Assembly (NCBI RefSeq): GCF_014633365.1
Contig: NC_068350.1
Location: forward strand, 27,581,119 to 27,645,118
Length of the DNA: 64,000 nucleotides
Direction of reading: 5' to 3'
Source: Diospyros lotus
Taxonomy: Eukaryota > Streptophyta > Magnoliopsida > Ericales > Ebenaceae
Below are positions 47,528-58,732 of the stretch, piece after piece (position 1 is the stretch's first letter; each line of letters opens with the position of its first letter). A model generated the notes under the pieces. The model was not told the origin of the DNA. It did not search any database and worked only from the letters and a program-made list of their open reading frames with translations. The position numbers and the translations under genes were made by a program.

Positions 47528-47545
47528 TGGCGCCCACCGTGGGGC
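47528..47545 (+). other. Primer-binding site of the second Tat-like element
   Basis: TGGCGCCCACCGTGGGGC is an almost ideal plant Tat/Ogre-group PBS. It sets the 5' LTR to the left and gag to the right. Confidence 0.88.
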
Positions 47546-48743
47546 TTGCTAAAACTTATCTTCCCTATAATTTCACTAGAGCCTTTCAAGCCAACACCAT
47601 CGTTGTGCCATGGTGCGAACCAGAAAACGCCCTCGCCCAGGAACCAAATGACGTCAACCATCTCCTGCAAAATCCAGCTGTCATAGAAGTCCTTCTCTAT
47701 ATAGTCCAGGAACTCCAGAACGAAGTTACTGAGTTGACCCAAAACCAACAGTGCGACCAACCCAACGAGTAGGTCAATTGCGACGCAGAAGGTAGTCGTC
47801 ACCAACACCACCAAGCCACCCACACCCTCATTCCCCCACCTTTCGCATCCTTGTACTCCCACAACCACCCCTTTTTAGAGTTCATCATAGTCATTCATTT
47901 ACCCCACAGCTTTCGCCTTCCTAATACTTTGGAACCTTATGACAACACCACCGACCCTTAGGGCCATCTCACCATATTCAGCGCTGCTATGCTGCTAAGT
48001 GGAAGCTCGGATCCGATCATGTGCCGATCCTTTCCTAGCACCCTAAGGAAGTCAGCCATGCTGTGGTTCTCATCTCTGGAGCCGAATTCCATCCACGACT
48101 TCCCCGAGCTAGCCACTTACTTCCTCACTCATTTCTCCACTAGCCGAGCTCATCATAAGACATCATCCAGTCTTATCAACCTGAAGCAAGGCGAACATGA
48201 GCCACTGCGGGCATTTATGAACAGATTCTTTCAAGAGGCCCTTCAAATCAAGGATCTCAACCATGCGGTCTCCTTACATGCCATCATGGCCAGATTAAGA
48301 GTTGGCCCTTTTGCCGACTCACTAGCCCAAAAGCCTCCCACTGTCTCGGATGATATCAGGATGCGTGCAGCGAGATACATCAAGGAAGAAGCCTCGGCCA
48401 CCCAACGCAGCGAAGCTAAGCTACAAGCACGTCCACAATTGGTTCCCCAGTCGGGACCTCCCACCAGGCATCAACACAACTCCGAGAGGGACTTACTAAA
48501 AACAAGAAAACCAAGATCACAACAAAGGGGGACGAGAACCACTCCAAGCCCTCGAACCACCTCAATTGTACCACAACGCATACACCCCCCTTCACAACCA
48601 AGTGGGATCAGATTTTCCAGAAGGTTTACAACGCCGGGGTCATCCTCGTCCCGAATATCAGTGAGCAACGACCCCCAATACCGACACCAACAAGCGGTGC
48701 AATTACCACCGCATGTTTGGGTATAAGACGAAGAATGTGCCGC
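47539..48743 (+). pseudogene. Tat-like gag pseudogene
   Basis: The region encodes a Ty3/gypsy gag in broken frames. The best part is the 245-codon frame 47989-48726, which carries the retrotransposon gag core: SSDPIMCRSFPSTL, AMLWFSSLEPNSIHDFPELA, FLTHFSTSRAHHKTSSSLIN, LKQGEHEPLRAFMNRF and VGPFADSLAQKPP. A basic tail follows. The last part holds a degenerate zinc knuckle beginning CNYHRMFGY, reached by a frameshift. An N-terminal frame lies at 47539-47772. Gag would assemble the particle. Stops and frameshifts make it non-functional, and a solo LTR interrupts it at 48747. Confidence 0.85.
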
Positions 48744-48746
48744 CCT

Positions 48747-49470
48747 TGATGTGAATCAGCTTGCTAAATCCTCACAAGATCTGTTGAGCATTCATGGAGG
48801 CCCAATAAGAAGATTGCAAGATTTGGGGTTGATTGATTGACACGATTGCCAGATTTGGGGTTGATTGATTGATTGGTTGATTGATTGACAAGATTGCCAG
48901 ATTTGGGGTTGATTGATTGATTGGTTGATTGATTGATTGACAAGATTTGCAAGATTTGGGGATGATTGATTGATTGACAAGATTGATCCAAGCTTCCCTT
49001 ATTTCCTCCTTTGTTTTAAATCTTTTCTATTTTAGATAATTCTTGTTTCTTTATTAGATTATGCTATTTCCTTCTTGTAATCAATTCCTAATATGCCTAG
49101 GATTTGATTTATTTCTTTCTAATTTAGAATTTGAATTCGGCTATATAAGCCAATGTAACCCGAGAGGAATTTAGTTTTTTGAACAATATTATTAGTGAGA
49201 GTTTTCTCTTTGGTTCTTCAACGAACTACTTTTGAACTTATCAAGATTTCATCTTGTGGCGTTCATCCTTGACTTATCACTCACAACTCTTCTCATCTAT
49301 CTTGAGTGTGGCGTCAACCCTACCTTCTTATACCTTTGGTTCTTATCTCTTTATAGATAACGGGTCAAGGTCGTTTGTTTTCTTTATTACGAATCTGTTT
49401 TAGAACGATCCTTGGCAAAGGAACCACTATTGAGCATTGGGTCTCACCTTCCTTTGTGGGGTTCACATCA
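48747..49470 (+). mobile_element. Solo LTR (724 bp) inside gag, TSD GCCCT
   Basis: The insert runs TGATGTGAATCAGC to GGTTCACATCA, so the termini are inverted (TGATGTGAA/TTCACATCA), with perfect GCCCT duplications at 48742-48746 and 49471-49475. TATA is at 49141-49149 (CTATATAAG). The U3 has (TTGATTGA)n-type repeats at 48828-48980. Removing it restores GAATGTGCCGCCCTAAAGGA, that is the Tat zinc-knuckle end ECAALKDQIE. The family is not assigned. Confidence 0.92.
48828..48980 (+). repeat. TTGA-rich tandem repeat
   Basis: Three larger units, each AGATTTGGGGTTGATTGATTGATTGG followed by TTGATTGATTGACAAGATTGCC, overlaid on a 4-bp TTGA pattern. The frames it leaves open on the minus strand are low-complexity. 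Confidence 0.88.
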
Positions 49471-49575
49471 GCCCTAAAGGACCAAATAGAGCGTTTGGTC
49501 AGGGAAGGTTATCTTTGCCAATATGTTTATAGACCGGACCAAATGCAGTCCCTGCAGGACAACCCAAACATGTAA
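49471..49575 (+). pseudogene. Tat-like gag C-terminal fragment
   Basis: Continues gag after the solo LTR: ALKDQIERLVREGYLCQYVY, the conserved segment that follows the zinc knuckle in Tat gags, ends at a stop at 49575. Degenerate gag-protease linker sequence runs on to about 49730. Confidence 0.85.
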
Positions 49576-49732
49576 AGGAGTAGCAACCCTCAAAGACGGC
49601 CCCAAGCAGGCAACAAGCAATACGCCGGGCCACCCCTAAGGAATCTAGTAGCCAGAGTCATTGACACCATCTCTAGAGGTTTTGCAGGGGGGAGAATCGA
49701 GCTCAGCAAGGAAACGACACCTCTAGGCGGTA

Positions 49733-50239
49733 ATGTCGATAGATAGCACCGAGAGGAAGCCGAGAAAGATGGCCCAACACCCCACAATCTCCTTTACCGA
49801 TGAGGACTTTGAAGGTATTGACAAAAATATCAATGATCCCATGGTAATCTCGGTCGCCGTCGTGAATTTCTTTGTAAAGAAAGTCCTCGTGGATCAGGGC
49901 AGCTCGACTGACCTGTTATACCTGTCAACCCTAAAGAAAATGGGAATCCCTGAAAATGAGCTAAGACCATTCCATGAGAACCTAATTGGTTTTTCTGGAG
50001 AGCAGGTAGGTGCCAGGGGCTATGTCAACTTACTAACTTCATTCAGGAAGACTCCCCTCGTCAAAATAATCTACATCCGATATCTAGTCATTAACCGCCA
50101 GACACCATACAACGTACTTCTTGACCGCCCCTCTCTCAACAACTTGGGCACAAAAGTATCCACTCCTCATCTAGCCATGAAATTCCCGGTGTCAGATACT
50201 AAGGTCGGAGACGTTCATACCGATCAGAAAGAGGCTTGA
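49733..50239 (+). pseudogene. Tat-like aspartic protease fragment
   Basis: This 168-codon frame matches the protease domain of Tat pol. ISFTDEDFEGID precedes a beta-rich region, the catalytic-type motif VLVDQGSSTDLLY has DQGSS at residues 54-58, and LIGFSGEQVGARGYVNL and YNVLLDRPSLNNLG (flap and C-terminal strands) follow. DQGSS in place of the usual DTG/DSG is normal for this lineage. It is in a different frame from the gag fragment, and reverse transcriptase is not found after it, so the polyprotein is destroyed. Confidence 0.88.
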
Positions 50240-50929
50240 TAATGCTACCACAACAGCCTCAGAGTTCGGAGCCCCGAGCTCAGCAAGGACAATAAAGGAA
50301 GTAGAACCCCCGAAAGCAGCAGTCAAATAGTAGGAACAAATAGCCAAGCCCCACACCCTAGTTTGCACATGGAAGAGTTAGAACAACAAAGCTAGCCATC
50401 AGATGATTGTCGTTAACCCGTAAAAGAACTCTTTTCCCAAAGCCCAGGGCCCAGCCCGGAGCAGACCGTTTATGGCGGCAACCCTACCTCACCAAATCAC
50501 CAACAACATCAACAACGAAGTTCGCTACCTAGATGAGCCCAAAAAGAAACCTTCACCTAGACCGAAGAACGTGGCCAGTGCACGAACATACCATAGCTAA
50601 GCAACCATCCTTCCAGGGACTCACTGTTACAATACACTTCACTAAATCAAAGACAGTTACTTCCACTTATTACTTGTCATATCTTCACACAGGTACAGAC
50701 CCAGGTTTTCTTTTTGGCAGTCCCTAGGAACCCTCGGCATATCCTCGTCTTCCCATCACCTTGATATCGCCTCAACATGGATCAACCCGGCCCTGCTCGA
50801 CCAACTTAATACAAGGTATTGCTCTAGGCGCCTCGACAGAGTAACGAGACATTCCAAGGTATTTCCAAAAATCTAATATTTTATTAAAGTAATTTAAATA
50901 TAAGTATGAACAGGCACACCTTATAGTAA
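50240..50929. other. Decayed Tat interior, no domain seen
   Basis: The region where reverse transcriptase would begin. No RT, RNase H or integrase motif could be read in any frame; frames are under 70 codons. A partial copy of the downstream repeat (GCTCTAGGCGCCTCGA) is at about 50822. Confidence 0.6.
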
Positions 50930-52165
50930 AGCCATGCCTTGTATCAGACAGCCGCACAGGACCTCAAGCCAAAACTCAGTCCTCCTTTAAGCAGTGCTCG
51001 GGACCTAGACCGACATGGTCAGTCCGCCCCACGTGGACCTTGGGTATAACCCCGCCATTGCTCTAGTCACCTCAAGCTTACCTCGGCCTTATTTAGCCAC
51101 GCCTTATATCAGACAAGCACAAAGGACCTCGAGCCAGACTCGGTCCCCCTTTAAACCGTGCTCAGGACCCAGATCAACATTGTCAGTCCACCCCGTACGG
51201 ACCTCACCACACCTTGTATCAGACAGGCGCACATAACCTTGAGTCAAACTCAATCCTCCTTTAAGTCGTGCTCGGGACCCAGACCGACATGGTTAGTCCA
51301 CCCCGTGCGGACCTCACCACGCCTTGTATCAGACAGATGCATGAACCTCGAGTCAGACTCAGTCTTCCTTTAAGCCTTGCTCGGGACCTAAACCAACATG
51401 GTCAGTCCACGCAGCGCGGACCTTGGGTACAGCATCGCCATTGCTCTGGGTGCCTCAAGCCTACTTTGGCCTTATTGAGCCACGCCTTATATCAGACAGG
51501 CGCACAAGACCTTGAGCCAGACTCGGTCCTCCTTTAAACCGTGCTCGAGACCCAAACCAACATGGTCAGTCCGCCCCACACGGACCTCGGGCACAGCCTC
51601 GCCATTACTCTAGGCGTCTCGAGCTTGCCTTGGCCTTACAAGCCACGCCTTGTATCAGACAAGCACACAGGACCCTGAGCTAGACTTGGTCTCCTTTAAG
51701 CCATGCTCGGGACCCAGACCAATATGGTCAGTCTGCCCTGCACGGACCTCAAGCATAACCTCACCACTGCTCTAGGAGCCTCGAGCTTGCCTCAACCCTA
51801 TTGAGCCATGCCTTCTATTAGACAGGTGCATAAGACCTTAAGCCAGACTCGGTCCTCTTTTAACCGTGCTCAAGACCCAGATCGACATGGTTAGTCCCCC
51901 TCTCAAGGACCTCAGGCACAACCCCGCCATTGCTCTGGGCACCTCGAGCCTGCCTTGTCCCTATCGAGCCACGCCTTGTATCAGACAGGCGCACAGGACC
52001 TCGAGCCAGACTAGGTCCTCCTTTAAATCGTGCTTACGACCCAGATCGGCATGGTTAGTACCCCCAGCGCGGACCTCGAGCACAGCCCTGCCACTGCTCT
52101 AGGCGCCTTGAGCCTGCCTCGGCCCTATCTACTCACGTCTTGTATCAAACAAGCACACAAGACCT
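50930..52165 (+). repeat. 163-bp tandem array with 110-bp short units
   Basis: The landmark GCCTTGTATCAGACAGGCGC (with variants) recurs at about 50936, 51102, 51210, 51321, 51484, 51647, 51810, 51972 and 52136. The intervals are 166, 108, 111, 163, 163, 163, 162 and 164. The two short units lack a roughly 53-bp part (GGGCACAGCCTCGCCATTGC onward). Position downstream of pol remnants fits the hypervariable 3' untranslated region of Tat/Ogre elements. Confidence 0.93.
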
Positions 52166-52945
52166 CGAGACAGCCTAAAATTGTGCCTTGTAGCAAATAG
52201 GGATGCCAGACCTCAAATCGACCTTGGTCCGATCCCAAAGTTATGCCTTGTAGCAAACGAGCACGCCGGACCTCGAATCCACCTTGGTTCGATCCCAAAG
52301 TCGTGCCTTGTAGCAAACGAGCATGCAGGACCTCGAATTTGTCACACTCTGATCCCAAAGTCGTGCCTTGTAGCAAATAGGCACGCCGAACCTCGAATCC
52401 ACCTCGGTCCGATCCCAAAATCGTGCCTTGTAGCAAACGGGCACGTCCAACCTCAAATCCACCTTGGTCCGATCCTAAAGTCATGCCTTGTAGCAAATGG
52501 GCACGCCGGACCTCGAATCTACCTCGATTTATTCCCAAAGTCGTGCCTTGTAGCGAACGAGCACGCCGAACCTCGAATCTACCTCAGTCTGATCCAAAAG
52601 TTATGCCTTGTAGCAAATGGGAACGTTAGACCTCGAATCCACCTTGGCACAACTAACGGGCACGTCGGACCTTGAATCCACCTCGGTCCAATCCTAAAGT
52701 TATGCCTTATAGCAAACGGGCACGACGGACCTCGAATCCACCTCGGTTTGATCCTAAAGTCATGCCATGTAGCAAACGAGCACAACGAACCTCGAATCCA
52801 CCTCGGTCCGATCCTAAAGTCATGCCTTGTAACAAACGGGCACGTTAGACCTCAAATCTACCTCGGTCCGATCCCAAAGTCGTGTCTTGTAGCAAACAAG
52901 CACACTGAACCTCTAGCCTATCTCGATCCGATCCCAAAACCGGAC
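52166..52945 (+). repeat. 60-bp tandem array, about 13 units
   Basis: Units of exactly 60 bp with GATCCCAAAGTCGTGCCTTG, TAGCAAACGAGCACGCCGGA and CCTCGAATCCACCTCGGTCC; one unit near 52640 is shortened. The core GCCTTGTAGCAAACGGGCAC... is recognisably the GCCTTGTATCAGACAGGCGC part of the neighbouring 163-bp unit. A multiple of three keeps a 164-codon frame open (52181-52675); it is not a gene. Confidence 0.94.
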
Positions 52946-55157
52946 GATTCCAAAGTACCTTATATCAAGACACAACTAGAGAGGCTAAAAGACACTATCG
53001 TCATAAAGAGCATGCAAGACACAACAGAAAATAAGGTACCCAGAAGACACCTACATTTCATTACGAAATTTACATTTGATTACAAGTTTCATATCTGTAG
53101 TAATTTTATGTTACACTCGCCTATCAGGCTATAACTGCTACACGACACAAATGCCTAAAAGTATGACCAAAGTAAAGCAAGGCCAAGCTACAGTCTCTGC
53201 AGGATGCGCTCCCCCTATAGTCATCAGTAATCATTTTCCCCACGGGCCCCTTGGGAAAGGCTAAAACTCTTTTGTACCGCCTGATATCCTACACCCAAAG
53301 GGGTCGAATTCTGCCAGCTTGGCAACCGCCCCCGAAGAAAGTCCAAGAAAACCCAGCACCCAGGTGGTGTCAAGATTTTCCATTTTCAACCTTGGAGCTG
53401 TCAAATGGCCCCCCACCTCCAACCTAGGGATGTTGACATCAAAGACCTAAGTACTTAGACGTCGGAGCATGGTGCCTCAGTTGGAGGAGAACTCCAGGAA
53501 AGCCACACCACCCATTCTAGACACGACATGTCTCATCCATCCTAGTACTACTCTCACCCAAATGCGCTTAACCTTAAACCTTAGGCACCTGCTGCGCCAT
53601 CCGTGAAGTCGCCATTCGCGAAGTCGCCAATAGAAACACCCCCTCCCCAGATAAAAAAACCCATACTACAAGCCATCTACCCCATTTTCCCAGTCTCCCA
53701 GAACTAGAATGCAAATGAACATAGACAGCATGGGAAAAAACCAAGGGTTTTTCCCCTTTTTTTTATAAACGCAATCATCCAACAGTTAGAAGATCCTCAC
53801 CGTCTCCTAAAAATTAAATATAATCAGTTTTTGAAAAAATCGTGCCATCAATACAGTCAAACCGTCGCCTTGAAAATCGAAGGGCCACTCCCACCATGGC
53901 CAAACAACTCCTTCCGCTTGTTAAGAGAACACCCAGATGACGAAACATCTCACAAAAGTAGCACAACTGGTGTCGCCAAAGCGTCACCTCATTTATAACC
54001 TTGAACCTCAGGCTACGCGCACAGTTCCACCAAACCTCTGCAAAACTCCTGAAGTTTGCACTCCAAAACATTTTTTTTCCGAAACCCTAAAATTAGGCAC
54101 CAGTTATAGAACTTAAATTAGGAACCATTGCATCAACGTTCAAGGGCCCCGACCAGGCTAGGAAAAAACGTGATAGGCTAGAATTAAAACAAATGAGAGA
54201 TCTCATGAAAAAGAAAAGTTGGACATTTCATTATGGGTAGCAAGTCAAAAGGTAGCAAAATAGCAAGCCACAATATCACAAGCCTTGATAAATTGAGCTA
54301 CCAAGAAAACATCAAGAAATTTACATTACTACAAAAGAAGAAAGCAACAAATCAGCATCAGCATTGTTAGCAACACTCTCTTTGGTTTGATCCACCTCGA
54401 CTCTGGGAGTTCCCCTTGAAGTCCCGATGCACGTCTTTTCGGTCGGGTCAACAAGCCTTCGACCCTCATATATGGCTTGCAAGGCTGCAGGTCTAGGCCT
54501 GGGAACAAAGTTCGAATGAGAGTAGGGCTTCCTCGTAGCCCTCAAAATACTCGTCCGCGGCCTCCAACATCTAAGCCCTGTTAACCGATGCCATCGATCG
54601 GGTGGCCTCGAGCGCTGCTTTCAGATAGGTAATTTCTGCCTTCGAATCCCAAAACCATGTGTGTTACAAGTCAGCACACGAAGAAAACTACTTTACCTTG
54701 GAGGTCAGACCGACTTCAGACTACTCCAGAGCCAACATCTATTCGAACGAAACCAAAGTCAACTCGGTCATCTGCCTTGGTCAGATCGTAATGACAATCC
54801 AACCCTCATTGATAACAAGTCCTCCGGGAGGCAACGCTGAAATGACACCAGAGGCAATCGGAAGAGCTAGTGCAACAATAGAAGATATAGGATCATTCAC
54901 CGAATGAGCGACATCTCCCTCGTTGGCACCGTTAGAAACCTCTCTTTTTCCCTCAAAGATAGCCTTTAGCATTTCCGTGTTAAGACGAGGAGTCATTTCG
55001 CCCCAAGAGCTAAGGGGTGCCACATGTCGCGCGCCTATCACACATTCAAAACTTCGAAGGAAATCATGAGCCGCCACTCATACTTGTGGTAATGAGTCTC
55101 TCTAGCATGACGCTTCATACCCCAAAGTTCTACACGCCGTATACCAGAACATCGGGG
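52946..55157. other. Decayed region with minus-strand frames, origin unclear
   Basis: No gene assigned. The minus strand has frames at 53814-54071, 54321-54545 and 54781-55077 that are less repetitive than the plus frames. Tat elements often carry an antisense ORF downstream of pol, so these may be its remains, but I recognised no domain. A phrase AATCCCAAAACCATG occurs at about 54646 and again at about 56077. Confidence 0.4.
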
Positions 55158-55162
55158 AACTT

Positions 55163-55387
55163 TGTAATACCCTGAGAGCTTAAAGAATGGTAGTATATAT
55201 CGAGGATAAGTAAGGAAGAAAACAACACCAGCTGGATACATTTTGGGCTAAATGTAGGCAAAGAACTACCGATTAAGCATGCTTGAACTAGGGAAGCTCA
55301 ATGATAGGTGACCCCCTGGGAAGTTCGCGTAGACCCATCCGGGCAAGTTATTCTGGTCCTTCCTATAGCTCGATGCGGGATGTTACA
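55163..55387 (+). repeat. TRIM 5' LTR
   Basis: 225 bp from TGTAATACCCTGAGAGC to GCGGGATGTTACA. A TATA-like TATATATCG lies at 55195-55203, near the start; promoter strength is unknown. Confidence 0.93.
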
Positions 55388-55389
55388 GG

Positions 55390-55401
55390 TGGTATCAAAG
55401 T
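55390..55401 (+). other. TRIM primer-binding site
   Basis: TGGTATCAAAGT, two bases after the 5' LTR, complements the 3' end of initiator tRNA-Met apart from one or two changes from TGGTATCAGAGC. Confidence 0.88.
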
Positions 55402-55560
55402 CGACCCTAGGAGAAGGCGGTCCGATGAGGGTGGAGAGTGGCACTAAGGTGCAAGGGCCTGAACAAGGAGCGGCTCCTGGCTGGCTTCAAGGATGATAGC
55501 CTCCAAATCGGAGAGTTAGGACCAGTTGTAAGGTCGCATGACGAGGACGTCATGTGCTCA

Positions 55561-55572
55561 AGGAGTGGAGAA
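55561..55572 (+). other. TRIM polypurine tract
   Basis: AGGAGTGGAGAA directly abuts the 3' LTR start at 55573. It is mostly purine with a single T, as expected of a PPT. Confidence 0.75.
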
Positions 55573-55797
55573 TGTAATATCCCGAGAGCCTAGAGAAGGG
55601 TAATATATATCGAGGATAAGTAAGGAAGGAAACAACACTAGCTGAATACCTTTTGGGCAAATATAGGCAAAGAACTCCCGAGTTAAGCGTGCTTGAGCTG
55701 GGGAAGCTCAAGGATAAGTTATCCCCTAGGAAGTTCGCATAAACCCATCCAAATAAGTTGTTCTGATCCTTCCTATTGCTCGATGCAGGATGTTACA
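55573..55797 (+). repeat. TRIM 3' LTR
   Basis: 225 bp from TGTAATATCCCGAGAGCC to TGCAGGATGTTACA. Many differences from the 5' copy are transitions (a GGG-to-AAA run near 55751), as expected for methylated old repeats. Confidence 0.93.
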
Positions 55798-55802
55798 AAC
55801 TT

Positions 55803-56106
55803 TTCCCACTCCCAGGTCCGATCCCTATCTTGAAAGGATTGGGAGGATGGCCATAACTAAAATGCCACCCCCAAAAATATACTCAAAACCTTAACAGGGG
55901 TAGCGAGATCTCTTCCTCTTCCTTCCAAGTTTGGATAGCAAGAACCGAACGAGAGCTCGGTCACACCCTGAACACATCCCAACAGCAGTGCAAGACTCCG
56001 CCAATGCACATTCAAGATAGCTAGCCGGCCACCACGCCCAGACATTACCTTGGCCCCCCTAGGCATAGCACCTTGAATCCCAAAACCATGCTTGTTATGG
56101 GTTAAC
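55803..56106. other. Flank between TRIM and Y element
   Basis: About 300 bp continuing the sequence that the TRIM interrupted. A 69-codon minus-strand frame (55857-56066) is open but unrecognised. The last five bases TTAAC should be one target-duplication copy of the Y element. Confidence 0.5.
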
Positions 56107-58730
56107 TGTAATACCCGGTATTACATGGTATTGAAAATAAATAATTTTTGAATTATTTTGTCAGGACTCGGGTGGTCCGGAAATCCCAATGGTCAATCTC
56201 GATAAATTAATTAATAAAAATTGCCGAATTAGCGACTGGGAGTGCCTCGGGACTTGAATGTCCAGGGAAGAGGGCAAGAGATTGATGAGCGTCTCGAGAT
56301 GAAGATAGTGACGCTGGAAGCGATCCGACTGGGAATAATTTTTGGAATAAATTTGGTATAAGCCCGAGTGGGTGCCAATACTGAATAGTCAGAGGGGAAC
56401 TCTTGGAAGATGAGAGGACCCTAGGGGTGGTCCGAGTTTTCGAATATGGCAACCCTTAACTATTTTTGGGTCAAATTAAGGTCCTGTGTAGGTGCAGGGA
56501 TGAAATCGACTTTATCGAGTAAAGTCAATTATTAATTTTTTGAAGAAATTAAGTCTTGGTGTGGTTTAAGGATAATTAAATTAAGCCTTATAGGGTCCAA
56601 GTGCTATTGTAGAAATCCCCAAGTGTAATTATAAATTTCTAAATAGAATTATGGAATAGTTGAGGGATTAATGTGTAATTAAATTATGTATGTATATGCA
56701 TATATATAGGCGTGAGGAAGCTTCCTCGTGTATGCCTCTGCCATTTTTGAAATGACAGAGAGGAAGCAAACCAGAGGGAGAGAGAGCTTGAGAGGGAGAA
56801 GCCGAAAGTAGGGGAGGCTGAGTTCGCGAGAGGCTGAGCGAGGAAGAGAGTGATCGCGAGAGAGAGATGCAGTGATGGCCGGCGGCTGGAAGATGGCAGA
56901 TCGAGTGCAGCCATGGCCGACGCGCGAGGGAGGCAACAGCGATCGGGAGGCTCGCGTCAAGGCTTTGCGATGGAGGCCGATGGCCGTGATGAAGGCCAGC
57001 GTTGCAGCAGCAGCATGGATCGGCGGTGCCAGCAGCTTCAAGAGGCTTCAGCCACGGCATTGGAAGCTCTAGTGGCCGTCAATGGCCGCTGGTTGCAGCG
57101 GAGGCTGGTTGCGCATAGGCAGGGCGTGCGATGGTGCTGGCTGCCAACGGCGGCCAATATAGGGCCGGCAGCAGCGGTGCGAGTAGCAGCAACGACAGGC
57201 TGCGGGCGGTTGGAGGAGCTGGCCCAGGTGGGCCATGGAAGAAGAAGAAGCACAGTGCGCACGTGGGAGAAGCCAAGGAAGAAGAGAAAGGAAAATAAAA
57301 AGAAAAAAAGAAAAAGAAAAAAAGAAAATAGAAAATATGGAAAATTTTAGAAATAGGGAGAAATTCTAAAAAATTCCAGAAAAATGGGAAAAAGTTATGG
57401 AAATTAAATTGGGGCTGGTGGAGCGTGTCGAAAGCTCGAAAATGAGATTTTGGGCACAAATGGCAGCTCGAGAGGCAACGTCGAAGTGGGCGTTTTTCAA
57501 ATTTCTCTTCAGATGAGTCGAGGTAAATTAATGTTTCCTTCAAAAATTACTTGCATTAAGCGAGTTAATGTAGAATAATTAATTGTTGGATTAAACCCTA
57601 TATCGGGGTTGTTTGGAAAGTTGTTGATTTCTAGTTTATACTGTGGTTCGTATTGTTTATGTTAAGTGGTTGATGGATGGTTTAGATGGTGTGTATGGCG
57701 AAGTTGAGGGCATTGGTTTAATGTCAGATGTTAATAGAGTTGGGGTTTTGTGTGTTTGCCTCTAGGTTCGATCGGGAAGGCGGTGATCCTAGAAGAGCTC
57801 GGAGTTCGGGCTGGAATTTGTGCCGAGGCAGAGATGAGGCTTCGAGCCAAGTAAGGGACGGCCCCATGTGGAGGTGGCCTTACAAGTTGGTAAATGTGTT
57901 TGATAATGTTTTTATGTTGCATTTGCATGTAGTGGTTAACACTTGCATAATGTCAGATCTAGTGGACCTGTGGCCATATGGAGGACTAGTGTGGTAGGGG
58001 TTGATAGTTTGATGCCTCAAACCTTAGTGGGTTGTGAGGATGAGTGGGCCTAGCCTCATTTGCATGCATTTGTCATACATAAACATGATTATATTCATAT
58101 TTACAAGCATTGCACCCTTACTGAGTCTTTATGACTCATGAGGTTTTACCTCATGTGTAGATGATACAAGTCCAGATGCAAGCAGGGATGGTGTCGGGAG
58201 GTTGTTGTGACAATTAGCTTGTTGCCTGAGATGTGTTGTTATGTAATCTCATGTATTCTTTTATGTGTATTCATGGGTTCGAATGTAAGCGATATTGAGC
58301 ACTAGTGGTATTTAATTGTTGGAATCATCATAGTGTGAAAGATGATTGTGAGATTGCTTGTCGCATGTGGCTTGAGTTGTTGAAGCCAAGTTCGGATCGA
58401 GTAAAGACCAACGAGGTATGTTCTCATAAATCCTCAATACTCAGCGAAGTGGTTGTTATGCTAGCTTTGTGCCTGGGTCACCTCTGGCTTGCTATGGGGC
58501 GAGCTGAAGAGAGGTAAAGCTCACTCGGGTTTCGGGTCTCGGTCCGCTGAGTTTCTCTTGTTTGAGTTGAGACCGATTCCTAAGTGGAGCGAAGGGAAGG
58601 ATGAAACCTAGTTCCCACCTAGGGCGTTTCCTGTTGAAACATAGTCCAACCCTTCAGTTGTGGTTCGTCGGGTGAGTAATCTGGTCGATTATTTACCGGT
58701 GACGCTCGTAAGTGGGAGCAGGTCGTTACA
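56107..58730 (+). mobile_element. Family Y element, 5' LTR
   Basis: A 2624-bp LTR starts TGTAATACCCGGTATTACATGG and ends GTGGGAGCAGGTCGTTACA, followed by a PBS, so this is a 5' LTR rather than a solo copy. It is collinear with the net 2581-bp LTR at 34505. A TATA-like TATATATAGG is at 56701-56710. The GC-rich leader (56840-57290) produces overlapping frames of 120-166 codons on both strands with no domain; these are not genes. The rest of the element extends past the window. Confidence 0.9.
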
Positions 58731-58732
58731 GT

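Larger units (their letters stand above)
55163..55797 (+). mobile_element. TRIM retrotransposon, complete, TSD AACTT
   Basis: A 635-bp element has two 225-bp direct terminal repeats (55163-55387 and 55573-55797), both starting TGTAATA and ending GGATGTTACA, with perfect AACTT duplications outside (55158-55162 and 55798-55802). A 185-bp interior begins with a tRNA-Met-type PBS and ends with a purine tract. It has no coding capacity. This architecture defines terminal-repeat retrotransposons in miniature, which are mobilised in trans. By eye the LTRs differ at about 30 positions plus two single-base indels, so the insertion is old. Confidence 0.95.

Noticed and set aside
52125..52675. ORFs of 137 and 164 codons with 20-residue repeats on opposite strands
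   Set aside because: These are products of the 60-bp tandem array. Open frames on both strands over the same repeat show they are not coding.
50930..52945. Regularly spaced repeats resembling a CRISPR array
   Set aside because: Units are directly tandem with no unique spacers and lie within a plant retrotransposon.
56668..57543. ORFs of 120-166 codons on both strands
   Set aside because: They lie entirely within the 5' LTR of the Y element and are compositionally biased; no conserved motif.
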